Shown here one piece after another: positions 12,162 through 25,194 of a stretch of DNA of 64,000 nucleotides (positions are counted from its first letter, which is position 1; the number at the start of each line of letters is the position of its first letter). This DNA is from Annona cherimola (lineage: Eukaryota > Streptophyta > Magnoliopsida > Magnoliales > Annonaceae): contig CM059972.1 in assembly GCA_030490835.1 (NCBI GenBank), positions 59,067,563 through 59,131,562 on the forward strand, in the 5' to 3' direction. The position numbers and the translations under genes were made by a program. The notes under the pieces are model-generated. The model searched no databases. It was not told the DNA's origin and saw only the letters and a list, made by a program, of their open reading frames with translations.

Positions 12162-13620
12162 TTAATTAAATAAATACAGATATTTCTGTTTGATATCTTT
12201 TTCAAGCTCCCACGTGGCCTCTGATTCTTCATGATTACTCAATTGCACTTTAACATACCTTATTACCCTTCTTCGCAAATGTTGCTCTTTGGAATCTATT
12301 TTCTTGATTGGGTTTTCCTGATATATTAACTTATCCGAGATTGGCAATTGACCTGTTGTTAGTACATGGGAAGGATCAGATACATATTTTCTCAACACAG
12401 AAATGTGAAACACATTATGTACTGCAACCAATGAGGGTGGTAGTGCTATTCAATAAGCCACTGGTCCAACTTTCTCTAAAACTTCATATGGTCCAAGATA
12501 ACAAGGACTGAGCTTTCCCTTTTTGCCAAATCACATAACTCCTTTCATAGGTGATACTTTTACAAACACTTTGTCACCTATGGAAAATTGTAACTCTCTC
12601 CGCTTTAAATCTGCATAACTTTTTTGTCTACTTTGGGCAGTAACTAATTTTTCTTTGATTAGCTTCGCTTTATCTGCAGTTTCTTGTACAATATCTGGCC
12701 CAATTATCCTTCTTTCTCCAACTTCATCCCAATTCAATGGTGTTTTGCAAGGCTTCCCATACAAAGCTTCATAAGGAGGCATTTTAATGCTAGCTTGATA
12801 ACTGTTATTATATGCAAATTCCACCAAAGCCATATGTTTATCCCAACTATTTCCAAAATCTATTATACACATTCTCAACATATCCTCAACTACTTAATTT
12901 ACTCTTTCAGTCTGTCCATCTGTTCGCGGATGAAATGTTGTGTTAAATTTCAATCTCGTCCCCATTATTTGATGTAAACTACGCCAAAACTTTGAAGTAA
13001 ATGTAGTATCTCGGTCAGAAATAATTGTCTTAGGAATTTCATGCAACCGAATTATCTCTTTACAATACAGGTTGGCTAATTTTTCTGCAGAATAACTGGT
13101 CTTGATTGGTAACAAATGTGCAATTTTTATCAACCTATCTACAATCACCCAAATAGAATTGTTTCCTGTAGCAGTCCTGGGTAACCCCTTTAATAAAATA
13201 CATAGTAATTTTATCTCATTTCCATTATGGTACTTCCATTTGTTGTATTAATCCTGCCGGCTTTTGATGTTCGACTTTCACCTGTTGGCATATTAGGCAT
13301 TGTGCTACAAACTCTACTATCATCTTCTTCATACTCATCCACCAAAAAGTTCTTTTAAGATCTTCATACATCTTTGTACTCCCTGGGTGTATTGTGTAGG
13401 GTGAATAATGAGCTTCTTCTAAACTTTGACTTCTTAGTTCTGTTGCATCAGGTACGCATAACATTCCTTTATATATGACAGTGCCCTCGTCATCAATTGT
13501 AAATCTTTCTATAGTCCCTTCTGCTACTTTTTGATTTATCCTTATAATGTGTCCATTTGTTCTCTATTTTTCTCTGATCTGTTCAAATAAAGAAGATTTC
13601 ACTTATATTTGATATAACTG
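12162..13620 (-). pseudogene. E1 integrase and chromodomain, decayed
   Basis: Read from 13620 down. The H2C2 zinc region (H..H in the YTIHPGSTKMYEDL context, then CLICQQ) lies in 13225-13464. The integrase core (ISDRDTTFTSKFW, then FHPRTDGQTERVN with the catalytic D and E positions) lies in 12894-13148. The GKPCKTPLNWDEVGE segment and the conserved 'FSIGDKVFVKVSPMKGVM' lie in 12531-12881. A chromodomain-like end (VLRKYV ... ATWELE) lies in 12162-12431. This domain order is that of a Ty3/gypsy chromovirus, where the chromodomain guides insertion into marked chromatin. Stops separate the pieces, so no functional integrase can be made as read. Confidence 0.9.
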
Positions 13621-13659
13621 ATACACTGACTCTTTGGGGTAAATTTCTAATAACAATTT

Positions 13660-14214
13660 ACTCGACCAACCTACGAGTCCTTTTTCTTACTAATCGAGAT
13701 AGTAGTTCATCCATCACTACTGGCTTTCCCTTATCCTTCTTAGGCGACATCTCTTTCCTACATCATACCATTAATCTTAAGTATATTTGCATAACTTCTA
13801 AATAATTTCTTATTCATGATAAATTAAAAGAGAATACTATCTAAAGCATCAAATCATTATAACATTCTTAGGAAATAAAAACTTTTAAGCTAATCAGCTA
13901 AGTATACATCATCATCATTAGAAGAGTCATAAAATTTAGGACCACTAAGTTTCATTTCTATTGGTTTATGCTCCATTTCTAGGAGTTCAACCTCATCATC
14001 ATCATCATCATCATAATCATCATCTTCAGTGATTTGAATCTCAAGTTCATTATTTTTATTATTTTCTTAACTTTCTTATGAGTCATTTTCTGAATTTTCT
14101 TCAAAATCTGTTGCAAGTTCTCCTTCATATTCTTTGTCAGAATATTCTATCGGTTCCTCCTCTACACGCTTCTTTTGATTCATCTGAAATGTCTACATTC
14201 TTCGATAAACATTT
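13660..14214 (-). other. E1 acidic linker and gag remnant
   Basis: On the minus strand this has acidic open pieces, including a run of Asp codons at 13998-14015, and a short frame beginning MSPKKDKGKPVV near 13750. It joins, across the N1 insertion, to the gag start at 22583-22649. The region between gag and integrase that should hold protease, RT and RNase H is absent. Confidence 0.55.
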
Positions 14215-17200
14215 TGTGATACCCAGACCCAAGTAGGGCTCATATATATGCATTTGACATATAAATATGAATTATGTATGATTTGGTTGATTTATGGATG
14301 ATTTTACGATTTAATGATATTTTGCAATTAGGGTTATGATTAAGAATGGTAAATAAGATTAATCGCCATAGCCCAATATGAGTCAACATGGCCAAAGGGG
14401 CTTAATGAAGATTAGAAGATGCTAATGTGACATGAATAATTATTTTAATTTTCATGATTTAATTTATGAAAATTAAAATGATAATTATGGAATTATGTTG
14501 GAAAATGTAGAAAATTCATAACTTGAAGCCTATAAGTCAGATTGAGGTGAAATTTTAAAGATAAGATCACGATTATGGGCTTGATAATGTGTGGATTGGA
14601 TTAAGGTAAATGTGATGAGATTAAGATGATAAATATTTATTTTAATCTCACACTCTAGGGATATTTCAAAGGGTCATAACTTGACATAGAAAAGTCGGTT
14701 TGAGATGAAACTTGAAACGGTTGAATAAAATTATGAAATTTATGATATGAATGGATTGGATTAAGCTAATTATCATGGAAAGTTACTTTTTTGGAGAGCA
14801 AGTCAGAGATTACTTAAGAGCTAAGTAAAGAGGGGTAATTTGGGAAGGTTAAAATGAAAATTACTTAAGTACCTATGGGGTTGCTTGGGAACCAAGAAAG
14901 GAAGCAAATAAAAAGAAAAAATGGGCAGAAAGGGCTGGACGTTTCCAGCAAGAGAGAGAAAGAGAGAAGGAAAGAGAGAGAAAGAGAGAGAGGAGAAGGA
15001 GAAGAGAAGGAAGAGGAGGCCATCTTGGAAGTCTTCTTGGGGATTGATTTCTCTCCAAAAAAATCCAGGTATGTGGTGATTTATTAACATTTTTTAAGGA
15101 TTAAAGATGCCTAATTAATCAAGTTTATTTATAAAGTTTAATTTGGGAATTAATTAGCCCATATCATCTAATCTACACTCATGTATAGTGAATCTGGAAT
15201 AAAAAAGAAAAATATGGAAGGTATAGAAAATGAATGATTTTTTTCATGAAAATTTGTGTAAGAACTCAGGATGGTGTGATTAAGTAACGACCAAATTTTT
15301 ATCTTAAAAAGATAAGGAAATTGCAAATTAAAAATCTGGGATAATCAACCTGGACAGGGTTGAATGAGTGTCAGGATCAGCTGTACTAAATGATTTTTAT
15401 TAATTTTTATAAAAATTATTTTGAGCTGAAATGTTTATATGATATATAAGACATCCTTAATATCACATGAAAAAAATAAAAAATTATTTTTGAAGGTTAT
15501 AAATATAACTAATAATTAACGTGATTTGGACTGTCTGAAAATGGATGCTGCTGTCCAGCACGGTAAAAATACAAAAATAATATAAATTCTATATGTTTTG
15601 TGCTGAAAATATTATTTTAGTTAAATAATGAAGCTATTAAGGTATTATAGAAATTTCAGATAAAAAATAATTGATTTGATAATAATTCAAGATTTTGAGA
15701 GTTCAGCATGTATGATTTCAGCATTATGGACAATTTAAGGAATAAATCATGATAAATGTTGAATTCCATATTTCTGAGATAAAATTTAACTTAAAATGGG
15801 ATAATAAAATCATGATTAATTTCTAGAATTTATGGATTAAAAATCTATTTTGATTTAAGTATCAAAAGAGGCGTTGAAAGTATGTAAAACGGGTTCAAAA
15901 GTTGTTGTTTTGGAACCCTATGATACATGGATTAAAATTCCAGAAATAAAATCTAAATTATATTTTAATTAAGGGGTTTAATCATCCTGAATTAATATGC
16001 AAGTTTCTGTTTTAAAAATTTTTAAGAAACACATAAGATATGTGTTGTAAGATGAATATATATGGAAGGATATACATGAATAAGTAATAAATGACTTATG
16101 TAATTTGCTAAAATGAAAAAATGCATGAAATTATGATAAAAGGAATGTTTATATTTCTGTTGTGATGATTAATGATAATCTTAAATTTTAAGATTAGTTT
16201 ATGAAGCTTTAGACCGTCGAATATGTGTTTGAAATGAGCATCGACGTATGAAATGTGAAAAATAGAGAAAAACTGATAAATGGGAGGTAATGAACCCCCC
16301 CCCATGTGTAGATTAAATGAAAAATTATGATATGTTTGAAAGTTTAGCCTACATAAGGGTATTAAAATGGAAGGAATAAATGAATAGACAAGTATATTGT
16401 TAGGTATGAATACTCGACTTGAAAGACAAGTGGGTTAACTTAAATTTAAGGAAAAATCCAAATGGATTCATGTAGGTTGGAAAACCTAAAGAAATCAAGC
16501 CTTTGAAATTCATGCATATAAATGAAATGCTATTTTCATTTATCTAAGCAAAGGAAAAGACGAGTATGGAATAATGGGATTAAGGCGAAATAGGTAAGCA
16601 AGCGAACTTCTCAAATTATAGATTTTTCTCTATATGTTGAAATGATGATTATGTCAATGTTTTTATGATTATGTTTTAACAAATGGGCAAGCACAAGTTT
16701 TGAAAATTGATGACTTTAATGAAAAATCACAAGTTTTGAAAATGTCGGCTTTAATGAAAGGTCGTAAGTTTGGAAAAGGATGACTTTAATGAAAAGCCTT
16801 AAGGTTTGCTTTGTGTGAAGCAAGCGACAGTTTTTAAGATAAATGATTTATCATAAGTGTTGCCAAGGTTGGGAATGCTTTATGTTAATGGAATTGAGAA
16901 ATTTGCTTATGAGTAAGCAAGTTTTCCATGACGATTGTTTTAAAGGATTTTATTGATTTATGCTGATGGTTTTAGTAATTTGCTTTTAAGTAAGCAAGTT
17001 CTTTATGATGTTGTTTCAAAAGTATTTTATAAGAAAAAGGGAATTTTTCCCATTTTCACAAAGTAATTTTAGCAGATAAGATTTGGTTTTCTCTTATGAT
17101 GTTTTATTATAAATAGCTAAGTTTATGAAAGAAAAAGAAAAAGTGATTTGATTTATGGAAAAAGATTGATTTTTCTATGTTATGATAATTAAATATAAAC

Positions 17201-19711
17201 GATGATTTGGACAGAGTCAATAGTCTTGAAATGATATTCAAAAAGTTTTTATTTCCTTTAGATAAGGAAATCTATGATGAAAATGTCTTCAAAAATGTTT
17301 ATATGAATGTTGTTGAATGAGATTTAAGGATGACCAACCTAATAAGTTGATTTTATAAATGGTTTGATTTCGGGTTGCTAAATGACATGCAAAAGACTGT
17401 GCAATTTCCCTTTATGTAAAAATGGTATAATAGATATGTAGACAACAATTTAATTATCAGGGAGGTTAAAAAGGGGATAGCATAATTGCATAACTTTTGT
17501 GAACAAAAAGGGTCTGAAATGGAAACCAAGAAAATATTAGAAAAATACATGGTTTATTTTTGAAAATGCAAAAGTTTTGGAGTTAGTTTATAAGGGTTTT
17601 AAGATGTATGCTTTTTCAAACGTTTCAAATGTTTATCAAAATATTTTACTCAAAATGGTTTTAAAAGAATTTAAGAAAGGTCATCCTAAAACTAGATTTC
17701 AAATGACAACTTGTTTAAAGTGGGTATGCTCGCTTTACAAGTTGATACGGACTGCGGTCTGTGATGTATTTTTCAAAATGATTTTTTTAAAGATATAGAC
17801 TTCGGTCTGTGATGTTTTGTGAGTATGGATGCAGACTGTAGTCTATGATCCCGGTTTAAAAGGTCATGGGCTGCGGTTTGTCAGGATGATGTATGGTGCA
17901 CCAGTACACGGAATAGGCCGATTATAGAGCACGGTCGGGATGGCCGGGGCCCATTCTACATATGGCCAAGTTGCTAAGGGATGACAGGAGGCCAGCGACG
18001 CCCTCCCTGAGATGGGAGAAGGATGAAAGAACGGCCCCCTGGCTAGTGTGTTGTTAATGATGAATTCTCTTCCAAAGAGTAGCATGATCACTTGTTAAGT
18101 GTCACTACTGGATGGGGATAAGTGCATTTGCATATGCTTTGCTTTTAAAAAGTCCAAAGATTGGGATATAAAAGCATTTATACAAAAAGTTATCCTAAAT
18201 AGGATTTTATGAACTATTATGAATAAGTTACCTTAAAAGCAGAGTGTTTTACACAAAATGTGTAAATATCAAAAATGAAAATAAATGGTTTCTATGCAAA
18301 TATTTTCATGAAAAGGATTTATGAATTGTTTTCTATAAACAAGCCCCAAAATGGGGATTATGAAGAAAGATTTGTGTGAAAATATTTTATGACTTATTTG
18401 CTATAAACAGGTCTCAAGATGGGATTTATGAAAAAAGTTTATGTGAGGAAAATGTCTTGGACATAAGAATGTCTGTTTCCAAACAGATTTATCTGAAAAA
18501 ATAATTGGACATGAGAATGTCCATTTCCAAAAAGGGTTTTATGTTGGAAGATGTGTGGACATAAGAATGTCCGTTCCCAAAAGGGTTTAAGTGACAAAAG
18601 TATTTTTTGACATAAGAATGTCCATCACCATAAGGGCTAACGTGAAAAGTACTTTTTGACATAAGAATGTCCATCATCATAAGGGCTAACGTGAAAAGTA
18701 CTTTTTGACATAAGAATGTCCATCATCATAAGGGCTAACGTGAAAAGTATTTTGGACATAAGAATGTCCATTGCCAAAGTATTTTTGTGAAAAATGTTTT
18801 ATGACGTATAAACGTCTGTTTCCAACAAGGCTTATGTGAAAAATATTTTAGGACATATGATCATCCAGTGTCAAACAATTCATGTGGAAAATATGTTTTT
18901 CCTGGACATGAGAATGTCCATTGCCAAAGATGATTTATGTCAAGATGTTTGGGACATAAAACGTCTCGTGGCCAAAATGATTTATGAGAAAAATATTTTG
19001 GACGTAAAAACATCCCTTGGCAAAAGAATGTTTTACAAAAAATGTCTTGGAACATTATGAATGTTCACACAAGACTAAAAGAAGTTACCTAAAAAGGGTA
19101 AAACACATATTTTTGCCTTTGATAAGCCCAAACGTGGCTTATAAAAATTTTTAAGAAAGGATGTTTATGAAAATTTTTTAAAGGGAAGTGCTTACCTGTA
19201 GGCTTAGAGATAAAATGCTTGCTTACTGAGTTATCACTCACGTTTTGTTTTCCAAACCTTAGACAGGTACTGGGAGATTCAAGCGGTCGAGGACCTAAGA
19301 AAAGGAGAAAAGGTACGAGATAGTATCATGTGGGATAAAAGGATTAGCCATGGTGAGTGGAATGATATGAATGCAAGCATTCAGGTATGCCGATGTATAT
19401 GAATTTATTTAAAGTTCTAAGTTCTAGGTGAACTAATGAATGAATGAATGTATGGCTGGAATGGCAATGTTAAGATTAGGTCAAAAGGGCCTATAATGTA
19501 TAACAACATGTTGAAATGGTTTAAAGGATATGTACAAGCATACCATTGCTTATGTTATAAATAAAACGATGATGAATGAAGAAATGAAAAAAATTTGGAT
19601 GAGATCCAATTAAGAACCCACCGCGTGATCAGGGCAACAATCCTGATTCACATTTACCAATCGATAAGATCTTGGAGTAAGGTTATGTGACGCTCGGTTT
19701 GGGGCGCCACA
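14215..19711 (+). repeat. N1 5' LTR (5497 bp)
   Basis: Starts TGTGATACCC and ends GCGCCACA immediately before the primer-binding site. Inside are a purine tract of GAGA/GAAAGA (14936-15025), the conserved block around 15370-15560 also found in S2 (CTGTCCAGCACGG), a poly-C run at 16297, the GGACATAAGAATGTCC array (18459-19060), and a GC-rich block at 17880-18060. The LTR-end block 19620-19711 is shared with S2 and E3. None of the open frames inside resembles a known protein. Confidence 0.9.
18459..19060. repeat. About 12 palindromic tandem repeats, period about 49 bp, in the N1 LTR
   Basis: The unit carries the near-palindrome GGACATAAGAATGTCC followed by a spacer of the type CATCACCATAAGGGCTAACG and an A-rich/T-rich tail. 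Units at 18606, 18657 and 18706 are almost identical; the outer units are diverged. S2 holds only one clear half-copy (near 32425). The dyad symmetry suggests a binding site or hairpin, but this is inference. Confidence 0.85.
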
Positions 19712-19716
19712 GAGCT

Positions 19717-19728
19717 TGGTATCAAAGC
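19717..19728 (+). other. N1 primer-binding site (initiator tRNA-Met)
   Basis: TGGTATCAAAGC lies five bases after the LTR end. It differs from the usual TGGTATCAGAGC in one base. Looser copies of the same block follow at about 19785 and 19845. Confidence 0.85.
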
Positions 19729-20998
19729 AAGGATTGGTAAACAGGTGTAGAATGGAGAAATAAAGGATGATGAAAGAATAAGCATGGTACCACATAGCTC
19801 GGTATGCGAGCATGGACTGATAAATAGGTGTGGAAGGAAAAGACTTGGTATCATAAAGTTTGATATCCAAGCATGGATTGGTAGACAGACAGGAAAATAG
19901 AAGATGAGAGGAAAAAGAAATGATGAAAGAGATAGATGGGAATCATAGGACATGTATGACATATGTTGTCTTTAACTATGTCTAATTATGATGCAATGAT
20001 ATGGTCATTTAAGGAAATGTAGCTGAATTGCTATGTTTCATAATGTATATGGTATGTGAAGGAAGAATGATAAAGAGACTAGGTGAGATGAAAAAGAGGT
20101 AAGGGGAGGCTGAGAAAAGACAAAGGATAGAAGAGAATATGAATAGATGATGGGTCGAATAATGGAACCCTGCATCTAGATCCCCCATACTTAAGGTTGA
20201 CCACACCTTACGTAATATACACAGGATTGTGTTGATTCTACATGTGTAAGGTAAAATGCTATGGCGTCAATTGGGCGACATTTAGGCATCGATTCTCTAA
20301 GTGCTAGATTGATTTAGAGATTATGTTCATGATAAAATGACAGACTATGCAGATATAATCTGTATGTATAAGGAAAAGCAACCTTACACCATTAAAGGCA
20401 AAAGTAGAAATGAGAAAGGTAGGAAAAAGGGAAATTCCTTTTGATTCTTAAATAAACTTATGATGTATGATGTTATGAAACTACATGTACATTTGATTTC
20501 ATTTAGGTGCTAAGTTCATATGAAAGATGAAAGCTCATTGATCTTTCTAGTTAATATAATTAACTATGTATGATATGAGTTGTTTTATGATAAAAAATCA
20601 TATTAATATGATTTTACGTGTTGGCCTTAGTTCTTGAATAAGGAAAAAGGCAGTTGTAAATGATGAATCTATGAGTCAATAGGAAGTAGGACGATCAGGG
20701 TAGAGAGGACAAGTAAGTTCAATGACTCATCAACGACGAGTCAATATAAACCCTGAGTCGAAATTTGGATGTACTATCGCTACAGGTAATACCTCACAGG
20801 TAGAAAGAATAGAGAAAAAATAACTACGGCTATAAAAAGAAGCTGTGCGGTAAGCCACCTGAGGTTGGGTAGCCTAAATGATAGAAATGGTTCAAAATCT
20901 TTGGATTTTCCCCAATAGGACCAGTTAAGAAGATAGGAAGGAAACAGGCAGATGTAGGCCGCACTTCCTATAAGAATGAATGATAAGGAGATAGAAAC

Positions 20999-21707
20999 AT
21001 GAAAGGCCCAATAGGACCAATTAGAAGAAGGCGAAAAGATGGACCGATACAGGTAATGACTCTTAACCTAGTACCAAAGCCCTTAAAGATTGATGATGTT
21101 ATGATAGAAACAAGTAGGAAGGTTAACAACGCCTTTCTAGTTGATCATCCACCTAAGTTCTCAGGTGAATTAGACCATATTCAGGCTGAGCAGTGGATGA
21201 TTGAAATTAAGAAGTTGTTTAATGTTTTTCATGTAATGATGATCAAAAAGTTTTATGCATCCGTAATCGATGCTTATGAATGATAGGAAACCCTAATAGC
21301 CGCTATGCCACAACCAAGGAAGGTAACATGGCAAATTTTTATGGAAGAATTTCATAAGAAATATCTTCCAGTAAGACACTAGGGTACGACACATGTTGAG
21401 TTTGAACAAATACAAGTAGGGCACGGATAACTTGACCCTAAAACTAAGGAATCTGGTGTAGAGAAAGAAAGGAAAAAGAAGGCTATGACAAAGAGGAAAA
21501 TAAGCTATATCATGATAGGTTCTCCAATTTATGGTATTTTTGATAAATAATACGTTAGAGAATGTATGAAAGGTTTAAACCAAGATCATAAATATAGACA
21601 AGTTCTCACCACACTTGTCAAGTTAGTGAGACAAGGGAGGAAGAGTGCCCTAACTATGATCAAATAGGTCACAATGCCTCAAAGTGTCCAACTAGGACAT
21701 AAAGAGC
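20999..21707 (+). pseudogene. N1 gag remnant
   Basis: An open piece (20999-21283) includes HPPKFSGELDHIQAEQWMIE, matching the retrotransposon gag core (FxG...A..W). After a stop the frame resumes with VTWQIFMEEFHKKYLP near 21325. A degenerate zinc knuckle near 21640-21700 reads CPNYDQIGHNASKC, so the second cysteine of CCHC is lost. No protease or RT follows. Confidence 0.8.
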
Positions 21708-22498
21708 AATAAGATAAGGAAGGCTAGCTCAATCCAAGATAATTGCGACTATAGGTTAATAGAAAGTTTCTGCAAATTTATTATAGATAAGTGCAGTAGA
21801 CCATGTTAGGTTAACATGGATGAAGGAAAAAAATATTATACGTATTATACAAAAAAGTTTGGTATCATGTATCATAGCAAGGGATGGTAAGTAGATGAGA
21901 AAAAAAAAGAAGGCAAGAAAGGATTGTCGGAATTCTCTTTAATTTCAATTTGTTGGGAAGATAGGTGAGAGGTAACTCTCTATGATAATGATAAGTTTAC
22001 AAGAAATGAAATTAGAAAGGATGACGAGGATCCTTCTCTAGGTCTATGGAAAATGAAAATGAGATTAGGAAAGGAAGATAAGAACCATTACTGGTTTATA
22101 GAAACTGGGAAAAAGGGATAAGGAAGGAAATGTTTAGACCAGTGTTAAGTCAGTACTTCCATTAAACCAGTACTCCCATTAAGCTAGTCTACACTTGTAT
22201 AACCTAGTTGTAGACATTATGTAGTAAGATGAAATGAATGGGTTAGTAAAGGTGTCTTTGCTAAGATATGTATGAATTGTATGTGAAGAGCATTATTGCT
22301 CTTTGCTATAGAAATGAAGGTATTCATATTATATGACTATTATGTGAAGATGATTGCTATTAATCTCTACTTGATATGATTGGATGGGTAGCTTAAATTT
22401 TATCCTATAATAAGATGAGAGATTATACAGATATAATTTCTTTATGTATAAGAAATATAGTATGTCTACCATAAGAACAAGAGTGAGATGATACAATG

Positions 22499-22582
22499 AA
22501 AAGGGTAATAATCCTGATTCACATTTACCAATCGATAAGATCTTGGAGTAAGGTTATATGACGCTCGGTTTGGGGCGCCACA
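22499..22582 (+). repeat. N1 3' LTR remnant (about 84 bp)
   Basis: Nearly identical to the last bases of the 5' LTR (AATCCTGATTCACATTTACC through GGGGCGCCACA), but preceded by internal sequence rather than LTR. About 5.4 kb of the 3' LTR is missing. Confidence 0.85.
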
Positions 22583-22649
22583 CATTTCTTCTCATTTTTG
22601 CTTCAGTACTAGTTGCACGTCCGGCTTCATATTTACGTTTGGGTGGCAT
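22583..22649 (-). pseudogene. E1 gag N-terminus
   Basis: The minus-strand ATG at 22647-22649 starts MPPKRKYEAGRATST, a basic gag beginning of the MPP(K/R)R type common in plant gypsy elements. It is cut by the N1 insertion at codon 20-25. Confidence 0.75.
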
Positions 22650-22763
22650 CGTAACTCCTATATCATGAAAACACTTACTATTTAGGATTATTTATCTTAT
22701 TATAGCTTTGCACTTACTAAGTCTAATATCATGATTTTGCCCTTGGGATGTATTTCAACCTTG

Positions 22764-22775
22764 GCTCTTATATCA
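22764..22775 (-). other. E1 primer-binding site
   Basis: On the minus strand, two bases after the 5' LTR, TGATATAAGAGC resembles TGGTATCAGAGC with two changes, followed by CAAGG. Confidence 0.75.
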
Positions 22776-22777
22776 CT

Positions 22778-25189
22778 TGTAACACCCTACCTTTTTGAGG
22801 TGTGACAAATAAGGTCTACTATGTTCAAGTTGAGAATAAAATCTCTCAAGATGGAAATAGAAACCAAGATGCAAAATCATAAACTTTTAAGTATTACATC
22901 TCAAGTTTATTCATTTTGAAGTCCTTATACATATTCAGTGTTTATAATCAAAACCAGTAAACATTATAAGATAATTCTATAAAAATCTAAACTTTATTGT
23001 CCTTTGCACTGCTAGTTTCGCCTGTTTCCCATGTTGATGAAGGCTTTAATTTATCATTGTATCCCTGTGTTTCACTGAAAACAAAATTATGTGAGCTGAA
23101 AGCTCAGTAAGTAAAAATATATTTTTACAAAATATATTTTACAATTACTTTGATTTTTCAAAAACAAACACAGCATCTATATTGTCTTTTATACACAACA
23201 AATGCTAATTAATAAAAATATCTTGATACATGTGTATACATATGTCAATTTGTTATCATGCGTTCACACTATAGGTATTGTCATCTACTTGTGCTCGCGT
23301 GCAGCCGTGCTACACATTCGTGAGTAAATTTATCTTCTTTAGTAGTCCTGAGGTCGCTACTCAGGTACTACCATACTACTTTACTCCTTAGTGGTAAACT
23401 CAATATGCAATTATGCATCATGCTCATGCATTGTGATTAATGCACCACTTAAATTCACTACTTAACATGATTTTGAAATAATAATGCTCATATTTGAATA
23501 AACCAACTTGAACGAAAATTTCAATTTAAATAAATAATCACATTTCATAGCAAATCATAATATTCACATAATATTTTCAAAGTTATGCTTTGGTAAAAGT
23601 TTACTTACCTTTAAGTAGACTTTAAAACTCCTCTTTTCTAATTTCTTGTAGTAGCCTCAAGTCTCTTTCCCTAATTTTCATTACAACATGTTCATTATTT
23701 TACTCTAGTTTTCATAATTATTATTTAAAATTTCATTTATGACTTTTCTAAAATTTCTCATAATTTAAATCGGTCAAAAATTCTATTTTCTCCTATTTAT
23801 TCTCATATTATTCCACTTTTAAACAACTTTATTTCATATATAAAAATAAATTTGGACTCATACTTCTTTAAATACTTAAAATTTTTCATATTCTTTTGTA
23901 ATTTTTATAATATATTTATTTATTTTTATAGCATCACACCTTTTTAATAATTTTTTTATAAAAATTATAAGTTTAAACTCATTTAAGCTTGTAAATATTG
24001 ACTTTAATTTTTTGGGCATTTTTCATAATTTTTTTATTTTTTTTCCGTCGGCTTGCCGGTCGGTCGCCAACGCTGGCAATTGGCCGCCGATGGACTGTTC
24101 CAGTGGGCCAGACCTGTGCTGGCCGACACAGGTGGGCTGGGTCCTTTGCTTGGAAGTTGGGCCAGGTTGCTTATGTGGGCTAGGCTTTGTTTCTGTGGGC
24201 TTGGGACTAGTGGACTTGATTCTGGGCTTTTTGGTTCACTGGGCTTTTATAGATGGGCTTAGCCCACCCTCCAGAAGCTCTTTTTTTTATTTATTTCAAT
24301 GGTCCGTATTCTTCAAATATAATAGCTTATATCTCTTAATACAAATTTTTGTTTGATCTGAAATTTTAGTAGTAAGCTTATAAAATTATGTTTTATAAAC
24401 TGGACGGTCTATTTCTCAAAATAACATCTCTATCATCAGATATAACATAAAAGGTTTAATAATGGGTTAAAATTAAACATCACTTCAAATAACTATATGA
24501 ACTAATTTTTAACAAAATTAATTCATCATATGTAATGTAAAATATCTCAAATAATGTTTGTAACAGGTTAGATTATTATTTTTGCATCCGTATTTTCCTA
24601 TAATTATTTTTTTGTGTTATATCCTTAAAATACATATTCACCACTCTAAATTTTCATAAAAATTACTATATCTAGAAATCTATAAGTCAGATCATGTTGA
24701 AATTTTGCAGGCAAACTAAACATATGATTATCTTGTTATTCTATAGTCAAAATTGTTTGATTATGCCCAGAAGTACGTTTATTTTATTATATAGCATTTT
24801 CTACCCTTTATTTGATACTTCTCTTTGAAATAAGTGAAATTGCTATATCAAAACTTTCAATAATACTTTTGTTACTAATTAACCATGTTAGAAGTATTAT
24901 GAACGGATTAGATCTGAGAAATGAGTTGTATATAACATAAACTTAACGAGATTAACCAAAATATTATTCTACTCAATTTACCTTAAAAAATTCCTTCTTC
25001 CTCCTTCGGCAATCCGTCTCCTGCTCAAGTCTTCCCTTCGAATGGGTAAAACTCACTTCACATCTCCCCTTTTTATACTAAGCTATTTGCTGAACGACTG
25101 GGATTTAATTTCCCACCGTTTCCTGCATGGCCCATTATTTCACCTGTTACCTGCATGGCCCACCGTTTCTTGAAACGGTGGCCGTTACA
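22778..25189 (-). repeat. E1 5' LTR (2412 bp)
   Basis: Pairs with 9709-12125 with the same TG...CA ends. On the plus strand it starts TGTAACACCCTACC and ends GGTGGCCGTTACA. Confidence 0.93.
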
Positions 25190-25194
25190 ATTAC

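Larger units (their letters stand above)
14210..22587 (+). mobile_element. N1: long-LTR gypsy-like element nested in E1
   Basis: N1 has a perfect 5-bp target duplication, CATTT, at 14210-14214 and 22583-22587. The element begins TGTGATACCCAG and ends GGGGCGCCACA. The 5' LTR is 5.5 kb and the internal part about 2.8 kb, but the right-hand LTR is reduced to about 84 bases. Gag fragments are present and no pol was seen, so N1 is a non-autonomous, LARD-like derivative. Because it lies inside E1 it inserted after E1. S2 and E3 in this window belong to the same wider family. Confidence 0.88.
9704..25194 (-). mobile_element. E1: Ty3/gypsy chromovirus, internally deleted, reverse orientation, hosting N1
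   Basis: Two LTRs of about 2.4 kb (9709-12125 and 22778-25189) both have TG...CA ends. The flanks ATTTC (9704-9708) and ATTAC (25190-25194) match at four of five bases and are a likely target duplication. The PBS lies at 22764-22775 and a polypurine tract at 12126-12138, both on the minus strand, so the element runs right to left. Without N1 the internal region is only about 2.3 kb: a gag start, acidic linker sequence, and an integrase plus chromodomain tail. Protease, RT and RNase H are missing. By eye the first 350 bases of the two LTRs differ at about one base in 20-25, so E1 is younger than E4. Confidence 0.9.
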
